Below the pieces are notes generated by a model. That model ran no database searches, was not told where the DNA came from, and saw only the letters and a list, made by a program, of their open reading frames with translations. A DNA stretch of 64,000 bases from JAYOEY01 sp038116945 (GTDB taxonomy: Bacteria; Pseudomonadota; Alphaproteobacteria; MPNO01; UBA2964), in contig JAYOEY010000001.1 of the NCBI GenBank assembly GCA_038116945.1, positions 248,001-312,000 of the forward strand. Direction: 5' to 3'. Of the stretch, positions 1 to 7,690 are shown in pieces (position 1 is the stretch's first letter; each line of letters begins with the position of its first letter). The translations under genes and the position numbers were made by a program.

Positions 1-249
1 ATCGATCTCGGCAAGATACGCCTGCCGTCCCGCACGGTACCGGTAACGATCAAGTCGCTGGTGTTTTCCGACGATCCGCGTTCAGGGCAGCGCCTCGATC
101 ATGAGCATGGTCATGCCCACGATCATGGTCACGGGCACCACCACCATCATCACCACGATCATGGCCATTCGCACGGGCACACTCATGATCACGGTCACGA
201 TCACGACCATCATCATGGTCATTCACACACCAAGTCCGACAAGGGCTAG
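1..249 (+). CDS. C-terminal end of a protein with a histidine-rich tail (partial)
   Basis: The frame is open from the first base of the window to a TAG at 247-249, so the gene starts upstream and only the last 82 residues are visible. A GTG at 61 in the same frame is an internal Val codon rather than a likely start. After about 37 ordinary residues comes a run of 44 residues holding 26 histidines, mixed with Asp, Gly and Ser and including seven consecutive His, then a short charged end. Such tails bind nickel, zinc or cobalt in metallochaperones and some metalloenzymes. The visible ordinary part did not match a family I know, so the protein cannot be named; a metal-handling role is inferred from the tail only. 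Confidence 0.75.
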   Translation: MDLGKIRLPSRTVPVTIKSLVFSDDPRSGQRLDHEHGHAHDHGHGHHHHHHHDHGHSHGHTHDHGHDHDHHHGHSHTKSDKG

Positions 250-369
250 GCAGGAACGCCTGCGTGCCAAACTTGGCATGACGACGGGAACCGGTATAAA
301 ACAGCGCCATAAACGGGCTCCGTAACCGGGCCGCGTTAAGCGTTTTCGAAAGATAAGGAGAAACAACTC

Positions 370-1518
370 ATGTCCGACGATAGCAACAAGCCGACAGCGA
401 TCGTTTCCGATGAAATGGCGAAGAAATTCGCGACGGAAAAGGAAACGCCGTACACGACATGGGTCCGGAACGAAGGTCTGGATATCATGAATTCTCTTTA
501 TATTCAAAATCTTTACACCGTAGAGTTAAAGCCATGGGCGAGGCGTGAAGGCAAGGGCGTCTACATGAACCACGACGCGTCGCGCACTTCCAACGACTGC
601 TATGTGTGCGAGATCGATCCGGGCAAGAAGCTGGCGCCGCAGCGCATGCTGTTCGAGGAAATGATCATGATCCTGTCGGGCCGCGGTTCGACCAGCGTCT
701 GGAACGACAAGGGTGATCGCATCACGTTCGAGTGGGGGCCGGGCGCCCTGTTCGCCATCCCGCTGAACTGCTGGCACCAGCATTTCAACGCATCGGGCCG
801 TGAACCAGCCCGTTTCATCGCGGTAACGAACGCTCCGCCGATCATGAACGTTTATGAAGACCCGGAATTCGTCTTCAATACGACGCACGATTTCAAGGAA
901 CGCTTCAACGGCGAGCCCGATTATTTCGCCGCCAAGAGCGAGACCGAAGGATTCAAGCTCGTGACCAACTTCGTGCCGGATGCGGTCAACCTGCCGCTCA
1001 TTACGGCAAAGGAGCGCGGCGCGGGTGGCGGTCATATCCGCTTCAACTTCGCCAAGAGCTCGATGAACGCTCATATTTCGCAGTTCCCGATCGGGACCTA
1101 CAAGAAATGCCATCGCCACGGGCCGGGCGCGCATGTGATCATCCTGTCGGGCGAGGGCTATTCGCTGATGTGGCCGGAAGGCGAGGAACCGCGTCACTTC
1201 CCGTGGGAAGTCGGCACCATGATCGTGCCGCCGAACATGTGGTGGCACCAGCATTTCAACACCGGGCCGACGCCGTCGCGCTATCTGGCCTTCAAGTATG
1301 AAGGCGTTGCCGTGCGGAATTCTCAGGGCGTCCCGAAATCGTGGATTTCGTATCGGATCGGCGGCGATCAGATCGATTACGCGGACGAAAGCGCAGCCAT
1401 CCGGTCGCGGTTTACCGATGCGCTGTCGCAGCACGGTCTCGAACACGACATGGACCAGTTCTACGAGGCCGAAAAGGCGGATCTGCCGCCCAAGCCCGCG
1501 GTTTCCGCGGCGGAGTAA
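370..1518 (+). CDS. Double-cupin (bicupin) protein
   Basis: This 382-residue protein has two cupin barrels. The second keeps a metal-site-like motif, CHRHGPGAH followed by ILSGEG, and WWHQHFNTG; the first ends in CWHQHFNASG but has QRMLFEE where the HxH pair would be, so it probably lacks a full metal site. Relatives are usually labelled cupin or, on thin grounds, ethanolamine ammonia-lyase activating protein. A small-molecule dioxygenase, isomerase or binding role is possible, but no substrate can be deduced. A Shine-Dalgarno AAGGAGAA lies 9 bases before the ATG. The gene converges on the GlcG-like gene across a terminator hairpin. Confidence 0.8.
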   Translation: MSDDSNKPTAIVSDEMAKKFATEKETPYTTWVRNEGLDIMNSLYIQNLYTVELKPWARREGKGVYMNHDASRTSNDCYVCEIDPGKKLAPQRMLFEEMIMILSGRGSTSVWNDKGDRITFEWGPGALFAIPLNCWHQHFNASGREPARFIAVTNAPPIMNVYEDPEFVFNTTHDFKERFNGEPDYFAAKSETEGFKLVTNFVPDAVNLPLITAKERGAGGGHIRFNFAKSSMNAHISQFPIGTYKKCHRHGPGAHVIILSGEGYSLMWPEGEEPRHFPWEVGTMIVPPNMWWHQHFNTGPTPSRYLAFKYEGVAVRNSQGVPKSWISYRIGGDQIDYADESAAIRSRFTDALSQHGLEHDMDQFYEAEKADLPPKPAVSAAE

Positions 1519-1526
1519 CAGGATTT

Positions 1527-1557
1527 ACAGGCGGCGGTTCTGCCGGCCGCCGCCTGT
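1527..1557. terminator. Hairpin terminator between convergent genes
   Basis: An 11-bp perfect GC-rich stem (1527-1537 with 1547-1557) closes a 9-base loop, with a short T run at 1563-1566. It lies between the stop codons of the cupin gene and the GlcG-like gene and could serve both strands. Confidence 0.65.
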
Positions 1558-1575
1558 GATGCTTTTCCGAAGCTG

Positions 1576-2043
1576 CTAGTTCTCCATCCGGATTTTTCGT
1601 CCGGTGCCGACCGCGTCTTCGTCGGTCAGGTATCCGGCTGAATGGATGCCGTGGATGGCGAGTTCCTCGTCCCGTTCCGGCCGTTCGCCGGTGACGCCGA
1701 TCGCGCCAAGAAGATCGCCATTCGAGTCGCGGACCAGCATTCCGCCGTCTTCCGCGAAAATCTTTCCTTCGGAGGCCCGGAACAGGTAGTCCATGAAGAG
1801 CGGACGCTGTTCAGCCCGATAGCGGACCAGCGAGCTTGATCGTCCCATTGCCAGCGATGCGTAGCACTTGCCCTGCGCCATCTCGAAACGAAGCATGGAT
1901 GAATCGTCCTGCTTCTTGAACGCGATCACGGAGGCACCCTGATCCGTTACCGCGACCGCCATCGGCTTGTTTCCGTCCGTTTCGGCTTTTTCGAAGATCG
2001 CATCGATCATCTGTTCGGCTTTTGCGAGGGGAATGGTTGCCAT
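1576..2043 (-). CDS. GlcG/HbpS-family (DUF336) heme-binding-type protein
   Basis: This 155-residue protein has the GlcG/HbpS/PduO-C fold pattern: an N-terminal amphipathic helix, VAVTDQGASVIAFKKQDDSS, a central helix ending in K-CYASLAMGRSS, then GGMLVRDSNGDLLGAIGVTG and a short C-terminal helix. Family members bind heme or corrinoid or accompany hydroxyacid oxidation (GlcG sits in glycolate oxidase operons). That association suits the FMN hydroxyacid oxidases nearby, but the role is inferred. It probably shares a transcript with the VOC gene upstream, 78 bases away. AGGAAAG lies about 10 bases before the ATG. Confidence 0.8.
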   Translation of the reverse strand: MATIPLAKAEQMIDAIFEKAETDGNKPMAVAVTDQGASVIAFKKQDDSSMLRFEMAQGKCYASLAMGRSSSLVRYRAEQRPLFMDYLFRASEGKIFAEDGGMLVRDSNGDLLGAIGVTGERPERDEELAIHGIHSAGYLTDEDAVGTGRKIRMEN

Positions 2044-2121
2044 GGGTCAGTCTTTCCTGATTGAGAGGTCCCGGGACCGGTTGCCGGTTTGTATTTGGAA
2101 ATCGCTCGGTCGACAACGCGG

Positions 2122-2637
2122 CTAGGGCCCGGGATCTTCCTGTTTCGTCATGGTGCCGATCCTGTCGGCGTTGCGGGTCCGGAATCCCTTGTCCCAATGA
2201 CCGCGGCCCTCGAGATCGCCCTGCTCGAATATCCATTGATATCCTCCCCTGGGGTTACTCAGGATTTCCCAGGCGTTGCCGTCCCTGTCCTGAAAATGGA
2301 AACTGTAGGTGCCGTGCTGCTGGATCGGCTCGGTAATCCCGGTCAGGCCCCATGTGGCCGCCTGCTCGACGCAATCCCGATGAGCGCGGTCGACGTCTCC
2401 ATCGCTATCGACATCGATGCCGTTGTGGTGGATGCGGGGCATGGGTGTCGGTTCCCGCTGCTTGACGACGACATAAACGTGATCGCTTCCCCGGCGCACC
2501 ATCATCGAAACCTTGCTGGTGCGGATGACCTCGAGTCCGAGGAACTCTTCGTAGAAACGCCGCGTCGCCTCAAGGTCGGTCGATCCGAGTGTCCCGTGCG
2601 AGAGCATTCTGGATTTGATAACCGGTGCCTTGTCCAT
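2122..2637 (-). CDS. VOC-superfamily (glyoxalase/extradiol dioxygenase-like) protein
   Basis: This 171-residue protein shows the paired beta-alpha-beta-beta-beta modules of vicinal oxygen chelate enzymes. The first module opens SHGTLGSTDLEATRRFYEEFLGL; the second has IHHNGIDVD and ends with DRDGNAWEILSNP. H14, a His in the IHHNG stretch and the Glu of WEIL are candidate metal ligands. Families of this kind include extradiol dioxygenases, glyoxalases and racemases; the substrate is unknown. A strong GGAGGT precedes the ATG. The gene is divergent from the TPP/FMN operon that begins at 2870, so the region 2638-2869 should carry promoters for both directions. Confidence 0.8.
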   Translation of the reverse strand: MDKAPVIKSRMLSHGTLGSTDLEATRRFYEEFLGLEVIRTSKVSMMVRRGSDHVYVVVKQREPTPMPRIHHNGIDVDSDGDVDRAHRDCVEQAATWGLTGITEPIQQHGTYSFHFQDRDGNAWEILSNPRGGYQWIFEQGDLEGRGHWDKGFRTRNADRIGTMTKQEDPGP

Positions 2638-2824
2638 CGAAAAACCTCCGTCAGAGCTGTCGCTGGATCTGACGAGAATGGCTTCAATTCATGAACGGAA
2701 CAAGGCGGAAATGGCGCTGCCGGCAGTGCCGTTGACGGTGTCGGGGCCCATGGATACTGTAGTTCCGATCACGTCTGCTTCGTCCCTTTTCCGGGGGCGA
2801 TGTCTCACGCAAATTCAATGAATT

Positions 2825-2847
2825 ACGCGTTTTTCAGCTAAACGCGT
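2825..2847. promoter_or_regulatory. Inverted repeat in the leader of the first TPP gene
   Basis: ACGCGTTT (2825-2832) and AAACGCGT (2840-2847) form a perfect 8-bp inverted repeat with a 7-base spacer. The right arm ends 6 bases before the Shine-Dalgarno GGGAGG (2854-2859) of the TPP gene starting at 2870. It could be an operator for a dimeric repressor or a leader hairpin; the sequence alone does not decide. Confidence 0.45.
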
Positions 2848-2869
2848 TTCCTTGGGAGGTTCTCGTCAA

Positions 2870-4591
2870 ATGCCGAAGAAGACCATCAAGAACTGTACTG
2901 TCGCCGACGCCTATCTCGCGGTGCTTGCCGACCGCGGCGTCGATTACCTGTTCGCCAACGCCGGTACTGACTTCGCGCCGCTGATCGAGGCCCTTGCGAA
3001 GGCCCAGGCGCTCGGAACGCCGCACCCGACCCCGATCGCCTGCCCGCACGAAAACACGGCGCAGCACATGGCGATCGGTTACTACCTCGCGACCGGTCGG
3101 CCCCAGCTGACGATGATGCATGTCAACGTGGGCACCGCGAACGGCATGAACGGGTTGTTGAATGCATCGCGCGGGAACGTTCCCATGCTGTTTTCGGCGG
3201 GTCGGACGCCGACCAACGAATTCGGCCTCAAGGGGCATCGTTCGCTCGACATTCACTGGACCCAGGAAATGTACGACCAGAGCGGGATGACCCGCGAAGC
3301 GGTCAAATGGGACTACGAGCTGCGCAACGTCGAGCAGCTGGAAACCATTGTCGACCGCGCGCTCAGCGTGATGATGAGCGATCCCAAGGGGCCGGCCTAC
3401 CTGTCGTTGCCGCGCGAGGTTCTCGCCTGGGAGGTTGACGAATTCACCTACACATCGCCCGGCCGGATACAGGCGGCGGCCCCGGCCGCACCCGACCCGG
3501 CAGCGCTGCAGCAGGCGGCGGACATCCTGGCCAAGGCGGAGAACCCGGTAATCATCACCAACTGGGGAGGACGCAATCCCGGCGTCATGCCGGCCCTGGT
3601 CGACCTAGCCGACAAGTACGCCATTCCGGTCGTCGAATACCGCAACCGGTTCGTCGCCATGCCGCGGCATCATCCGATGTTCGCCGGCGGCAATCCCAAT
3701 CCGTTCGTGGAAGCCGCCGACGCGATCCTCGTCATGGATTGCGCGACTCCCTGGCTGCCGTCTCAGGTGTCGCCGTCCGAAGACTGCCAGGTGATCCAGA
3801 TGGCGGTCGACCCGCATTACACGATGCTGCCCGTCAGGGGATTCCAGTCCGATATCGCGCTGACCTGCGCGTCCGATATCGGTCTTCGCGCGCTGTGCGC
3901 CGCGATGGAGGAGCCGGCCAAATCGGCGTCGGCGACCATCGACAAGCGCCGCAAGGCCGTGACGGAACGGCACCAGAAGCTGGAAGATAACTGGGCCGCC
4001 AAGCTTGAAGAGGTAAAGGACAAAACGCCGATCCATCCCGCGTGGATTTCCCACTGCATCGGCAACATCACGGATTCCGAGACGATCTTCGCCAAGGAAT
4101 CCCAGTTGCAGGTTCAGTATCTCGATACCTCCAAGCCGACCAAGATCCTGAATGCCGGGGCGTCCTCCGGGCTGGGGCATGGCATGGGAGTCGCGCTGGG
4201 CGCCAAGCTTGCGGATCGCGACCGGCTGGTCGTGGGGACGCACGGCGACGGTTCTTACATGTTCAACGTTCCGGTATCGGCGCATTACGTCGCCGCCGAG
4301 AACGATCTGCCGATCCTCACCGTGGTGTTCAACAATCAGCGCTGGCAGGCGGTGCGGGGCTCGGCGCTGGGGCTGCATCCCGACGGGTACGCCGCCAAGG
4401 CCAATCAGGTGCCGCTTGCGCATTTCAACGTCGAACAGCATTACGAAAAGATGGTCGAGGTGTCTGGCGGTTACGGAGAGCAGGTAACCGATCCCAAGGA
4501 CATGCAGCCGGCGCTGGAACGCGCCCTCAAGGCCGTCATGGTGGAAAAACGCCAGGCGGTAATCAACGTCATGGCGTCCGATCCGGTCTGA
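2870..4591 (+). CDS. TPP-dependent enzyme, acetolactate synthase-like fold
   Basis: This 573-residue protein has the three-domain layout of the TPP decarboxylase/carboligase superfamily. The N-terminal Pyr domain has E61 in CPHENTAQHMAIGYYLATG, the position of the glutamate that activates TPP. A central domain follows, and a C-terminal PP domain has the TPP/Mg motif GDG at 459-461 ending at VVFNNQRWQAV. Relatives decarboxylate or condense 2-oxoacids or act on acyl-CoA thioesters; the substrate here is unknown. The start is the ATG after GGGAGG at 2854-2859; an in-frame TTG at 2852 lies ahead of that ribosome site and is rejected. It heads an operon with an FMN hydroxyacid oxidase and two other TPP enzymes. 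Confidence 0.88.
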   Translation: MPKKTIKNCTVADAYLAVLADRGVDYLFANAGTDFAPLIEALAKAQALGTPHPTPIACPHENTAQHMAIGYYLATGRPQLTMMHVNVGTANGMNGLLNASRGNVPMLFSAGRTPTNEFGLKGHRSLDIHWTQEMYDQSGMTREAVKWDYELRNVEQLETIVDRALSVMMSDPKGPAYLSLPREVLAWEVDEFTYTSPGRIQAAAPAAPDPAALQQAADILAKAENPVIITNWGGRNPGVMPALVDLADKYAIPVVEYRNRFVAMPRHHPMFAGGNPNPFVEAADAILVMDCATPWLPSQVSPSEDCQVIQMAVDPHYTMLPVRGFQSDIALTCASDIGLRALCAAMEEPAKSASATIDKRRKAVTERHQKLEDNWAAKLEEVKDKTPIHPAWISHCIGNITDSETIFAKESQLQVQYLDTSKPTKILNAGASSGLGHGMGVALGAKLADRDRLVVGTHGDGSYMFNVPVSAHYVAAENDLPILTVVFNNQRWQAVRGSALGLHPDGYAAKANQVPLAHFNVEQHYEKMVEVSGGYGEQVTDPKDMQPALERALKAVMVEKRQAVINVMASDPV

Positions 4592-4651
4592 CCGGAAAAT
4601 TTCGGCGGGCGCTTTGCGGCGCGGCAGCCGAGGTATTATGATGATCCGACA

Positions 4652-4685
4652 GGGACGAGGCCGTCCGTCAGAAGGCGGCCGTCCC
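4652..4685 (+). other. Weak intergenic hairpin in the TPP/FMN operon
   Basis: GGGACG (4652-4657) pairs with CGTCCC (4680-4685) and GCCG (4660-4663) with CGGC (4676-4679), leaving a 2-base bulge. There is no T run. It lies in the 168-base gap between the TPP gene and the FMN oxidase gene and may be a processing or partial-termination element; it could also be chance in GC-rich DNA. Confidence 0.25.
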
Positions 4686-4759
4686 CAATCACAAGACGAT
4701 GAAGATGAACAGGGATTGGCGAGCCGCCGGTTCGCCGTCAAAAGTTCGGGGATGCTTCT

Positions 4760-5848
4760 TTGGATAATTTCGCCACGCTTCAGCAGGTAGCAAAACACGC
4801 GCGCCGTAATATGGGCGATGGCGTGTGGGACTATCTGATGGGCGGCTCCGAGTCCGAGACGACATTGCGGCGCAACCGTTCGGCGTTCGATGCGCTTGGA
4901 ATCGCGCCGCGGATTCTGCGGAATGTCGCGGAAGTCGACCCGTCGACAAGCTTTCTCGGCAATAAAATCCGGATCCCGGTGATGCTCGCCCCGGTGGGCT
5001 CGATGCAGCTTATCGGTGAGGGAGGCGGGCTTGCCGCTGCCGAGGCCGCTGGCGAGTTCGGTACGATTTCATTCCTGTCATCGGTTACCGAACCGACGAT
5101 GGATATCGTCGGTCCCTCGACAGATGCGCCCAAGGTATTCCAGCTTTACGTCCGGGGAGACGACGACTGGATCGGCGACCAGGTGAAAGCGGCGCAGGAT
5201 GCCGGGTTCACCATGTTCTGCCTGACGGTCGATACCGCCATCTACAGCCGGCGCGAGCGCGACATCATCAAGCGGTGGGCGCCGACGTCGCGGACCGGCA
5301 GGCTGGACGCCAGCCGGGAGTGGCAGGCCGCGCTTAGCTGGAAAAACATCGCCGTGTTCAAGGAACGGCATGACATCCCCCTGATCATCAAGGGGATCGC
5401 GACCGCCGACGATGCCCGTACCGCCGTCGAACATGGCGTTGAGGTGGTCTATGTCTCGAACCATGGCGGGCGCCAGCTCGATCACGGGCGGGGAACCGCC
5501 GAAATCCTGCCAGAAATCGTCGATGCCGTCGGTGGCAGGGCGGAAATCGTGCTCGATGGCGGGATCATGCGCGGTACCGATGTGATCAAGGCGCTTGCGC
5601 TTGGCGCCAACGCGGTCTGCATTGGAAAGCTGCAGGGCCTCGCGCTTGCGGCCGGCGGGCGCGCCGGCATTGTCCGCATGCTGGAACTGCTGGAGGGAGA
5701 AATCATGACCTCCATGGCGCTGACCGGACTTCACAATTTCGGGGAAGTCGGGCCGGAATTCGTCGAACAGGCGGAACCGGTCACGGATCCCTTCGCACTT
5801 AGCCAATACACCCATATCGATCTTCCACCATTGGAGTATGAAAGATGA
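4760..5848 (+). CDS. FMN-dependent 2-hydroxyacid oxidase/dehydrogenase
   Basis: This 362-residue protein is a complete FMN alpha-hydroxyacid dehydrogenase (glycolate oxidase, lactate oxidase, mandelate dehydrogenase family). The TIM-barrel landmarks are PVMLAPVGSMQ, QLYVRGDD, LTVDTAIYSRRERD, the catalytic SNHGGRQLD with H235 and R238, VLDGGIMRGTDVIKALALGA for FMN phosphate, and IGKLQGLALAAGG. It should oxidise an L-2-hydroxyacid to the 2-oxoacid; the electron acceptor is unknown. The start is a TTG at 4760 preceded by GGGGA at 4748-4752; the ATG at 4752 is out of frame. Its stop overlaps the next TPP gene by ATGA, so the two are translationally coupled, pointing to oxidation followed by TPP chemistry on the same substrate. 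Confidence 0.9.
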   Translation: MDNFATLQQVAKHARRNMGDGVWDYLMGGSESETTLRRNRSAFDALGIAPRILRNVAEVDPSTSFLGNKIRIPVMLAPVGSMQLIGEGGGLAAAEAAGEFGTISFLSSVTEPTMDIVGPSTDAPKVFQLYVRGDDDWIGDQVKAAQDAGFTMFCLTVDTAIYSRRERDIIKRWAPTSRTGRLDASREWQAALSWKNIAVFKERHDIPLIIKGIATADDARTAVEHGVEVVYVSNHGGRQLDHGRGTAEILPEIVDAVGGRAEIVLDGGIMRGTDVIKALALGANAVCIGKLQGLALAAGGRAGIVRMLELLEGEIMTSMALTGLHNFGEVGPEFVEQAEPVTDPFALSQYTHIDLPPLEYER

Positions 5849-7653
5849 ATGAGATCTCGAAGGATCTGAAGGCGTACGACCGCCCGCAGAACATCGGCAA
5901 TCCGCAGATGGGCTGGGCAAGCGACGTCGCAGCTGAAATGCTGCGCCGGATCGGCGTCAAGTACGTGTCGCTGAACCCGGGCGCGAGCTATCGCGGGCTA
6001 CACGACTCGATCGTCAACTATCTCGGCAACGACTCGCCGCAGATGCTGATTTGCCTGCACGAGGACCATGCCGTTCATGTCGCGCAGGGTTATGCCAAGG
6101 CGACGGGCGAGCCGATGGCCTGTGCGCTGCATTCGAATGTCGGGCTGATGCACGGGTTGATGGCGACCTTCAATGCCTGGTGCTATCGCGCGCCGATCAT
6201 CATGCTGGGCGCGACGGGGCCGGTGGATGCGCCGCTGCGTCGTCCGTGGATCGACTGGATCCATACGATGAAGGATCAGGGCGCGCTGCTCCGGAACTAC
6301 GTCAAGTGGGACGACGAACCGCGCTCCGCGCAGGCCATCGTCGAGACCATGTACCGCGCCAACCAGATTGCCCGCAGCGAACCGCCCGGGCCGGTCTATG
6401 TCTGCTTCGATGCGGGGCTTCAGGAAGAGGCTCTGACCGAGGAAATCGACATTCCGGATGCAAGCCGTTTCCTGCCGTCGGACCCGCCGCGCGCTTCGGA
6501 AGAGGCGGTAGCGGAGGTCGCCGATCTGCTGCTCGGGGCCAAGAACCCGGTAATCATGATCGGGCGCAGTGCGCGTACGCAGGAAGCCTGGGACGCCCGG
6601 GTCAAGCTGGCTGAAGCGGTCGGCGCCGGGGTCCTGACCAATTTGCGCAACGCCGCGGTGTTTCCGAGCGATCATCTTCTGCATGTCGGCCGCCCGGCCG
6701 GCGGTGTAAGCCCGCTTGTACGCAAGACGGTTCACGACGCCGACGTAATCCTGAGCCTCAACTGGCTCGATTTCGGCGGCACGCAGCGCCTGCTGAAACG
6801 AGATGGGCCGATCAAGGGCAAGATCATTCACTGCACCCTCGAACAATATGTCCATAACGGGTTCGGGATGGAGCTGTTCGAACTCCCCGAGACCGATATC
6901 AACATCAACGCCGATCACGATGCGTTCGTCGGCCAGCTTCTGGCCGAGATCGAAAAGCGCGGCGGCGGCAAGTGGGACGGCAAGCGCGTCGGCCCCGAAC
7001 CGGCGTCGTGGGAGCCGATCGCAAGCCGCGATCCGGCCTCGTCAATCGAACCGGCGGATATCGTTACCGCCATTGCGGAAGCCCAGGGCGACCGCAAGAT
7101 CACGATGAACCGCGTGGCTTCCGGCGGTGTGGGACCGGCCTATCAGTTCACCGATCCCATGTCCTACCTGGGACATGACGGCGGCGGCGGGCTGGCGTCC
7201 GGCCCCGGCACCTCGGTGGGCGCCGCGCTTGCGGTGAAGGGCACGGGGCGGCTGGCCGTTTCGGTGCTTGGCGATGGCGATTTCATGCAGGGCAACACCG
7301 CGCTGTGGACCGCCGCCCGCTATCGCATTCCGATGCTGGTCATCATTTCCAATAACCGCTCCAACTTCAACGACGAGCTGCATCAGGAAACCGTGGCGAA
7401 GGACCGCGACCGGCCGGTTGAAAACCGCTGGATCGGCATGCGGATTTCCGAGCCCGAGATCAGCTTCACCGATCTGGCCCAGTCGCTCGGCTTCGAGGCC
7501 GGGCCGCCCGTAACCAGGATGGGCGATCTGATGGACCGGATCGAAGAAGGGCTCAAGGCCGTCGAGGACGGCAAGTGCCATCTGATCGACGTGCATGTAT
7601 CGACCGGCTACGCCGTGCCCCCGCTGATGCGCGGTGGCAGCAAGGGCGAGTGA
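5845..7653 (+). CDS. TPP-dependent enzyme, NPGASYRGLHDS group, copy A
   Basis: This 602-residue TPP-superfamily enzyme has the catalytic-type glutamate E73 in CLHEDHAVHVAQGYAKATG and a TPP/Mg motif GDG at 476-478 closed by IISNNRSNFNDE. An unusual NPGASYRGLHDSIVNY replaces the glycine-rich start seen in acetolactate synthases. It is clearly paralogous along its whole length to the next gene and more distantly to the two minus-strand genes at 11302-14889. Benzoylformate, oxalyl-CoA and phosphonopyruvate decarboxylases and 2-hydroxyacyl-CoA lyases share the fold, but none has this signature as far as I recall. Coupling by ATGA to the FMN hydroxyacid oxidase suggests it uses the resulting 2-oxoacid. 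The substrate is unknown. Confidence 0.88.
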   Translation: MNEISKDLKAYDRPQNIGNPQMGWASDVAAEMLRRIGVKYVSLNPGASYRGLHDSIVNYLGNDSPQMLICLHEDHAVHVAQGYAKATGEPMACALHSNVGLMHGLMATFNAWCYRAPIIMLGATGPVDAPLRRPWIDWIHTMKDQGALLRNYVKWDDEPRSAQAIVETMYRANQIARSEPPGPVYVCFDAGLQEEALTEEIDIPDASRFLPSDPPRASEEAVAEVADLLLGAKNPVIMIGRSARTQEAWDARVKLAEAVGAGVLTNLRNAAVFPSDHLLHVGRPAGGVSPLVRKTVHDADVILSLNWLDFGGTQRLLKRDGPIKGKIIHCTLEQYVHNGFGMELFELPETDININADHDAFVGQLLAEIEKRGGGKWDGKRVGPEPASWEPIASRDPASSIEPADIVTAIAEAQGDRKITMNRVASGGVGPAYQFTDPMSYLGHDGGGGLASGPGTSVGAALAVKGTGRLAVSVLGDGDFMQGNTALWTAARYRIPMLVIISNNRSNFNDELHQETVAKDRDRPVENRWIGMRISEPEISFTDLAQSLGFEAGPPVTRMGDLMDRIEEGLKAVEDGKCHLIDVHVSTGYAVPPLMRGGSKGE

Positions 7654-7690
7654 GACCGGAACGGACTGGAATTCACAAGGAAACGAAACA

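Noticed and set aside
50..310. His/Asp/Arg-rich frames on both strands
   Set aside because: They are shadows of the repetitive His codons of the partial gene at 1-249.
2732..2758. TTGACG and GATACT as promoter of the first TPP gene
   Set aside because: The spacer is only 15 bases and the match is partial.
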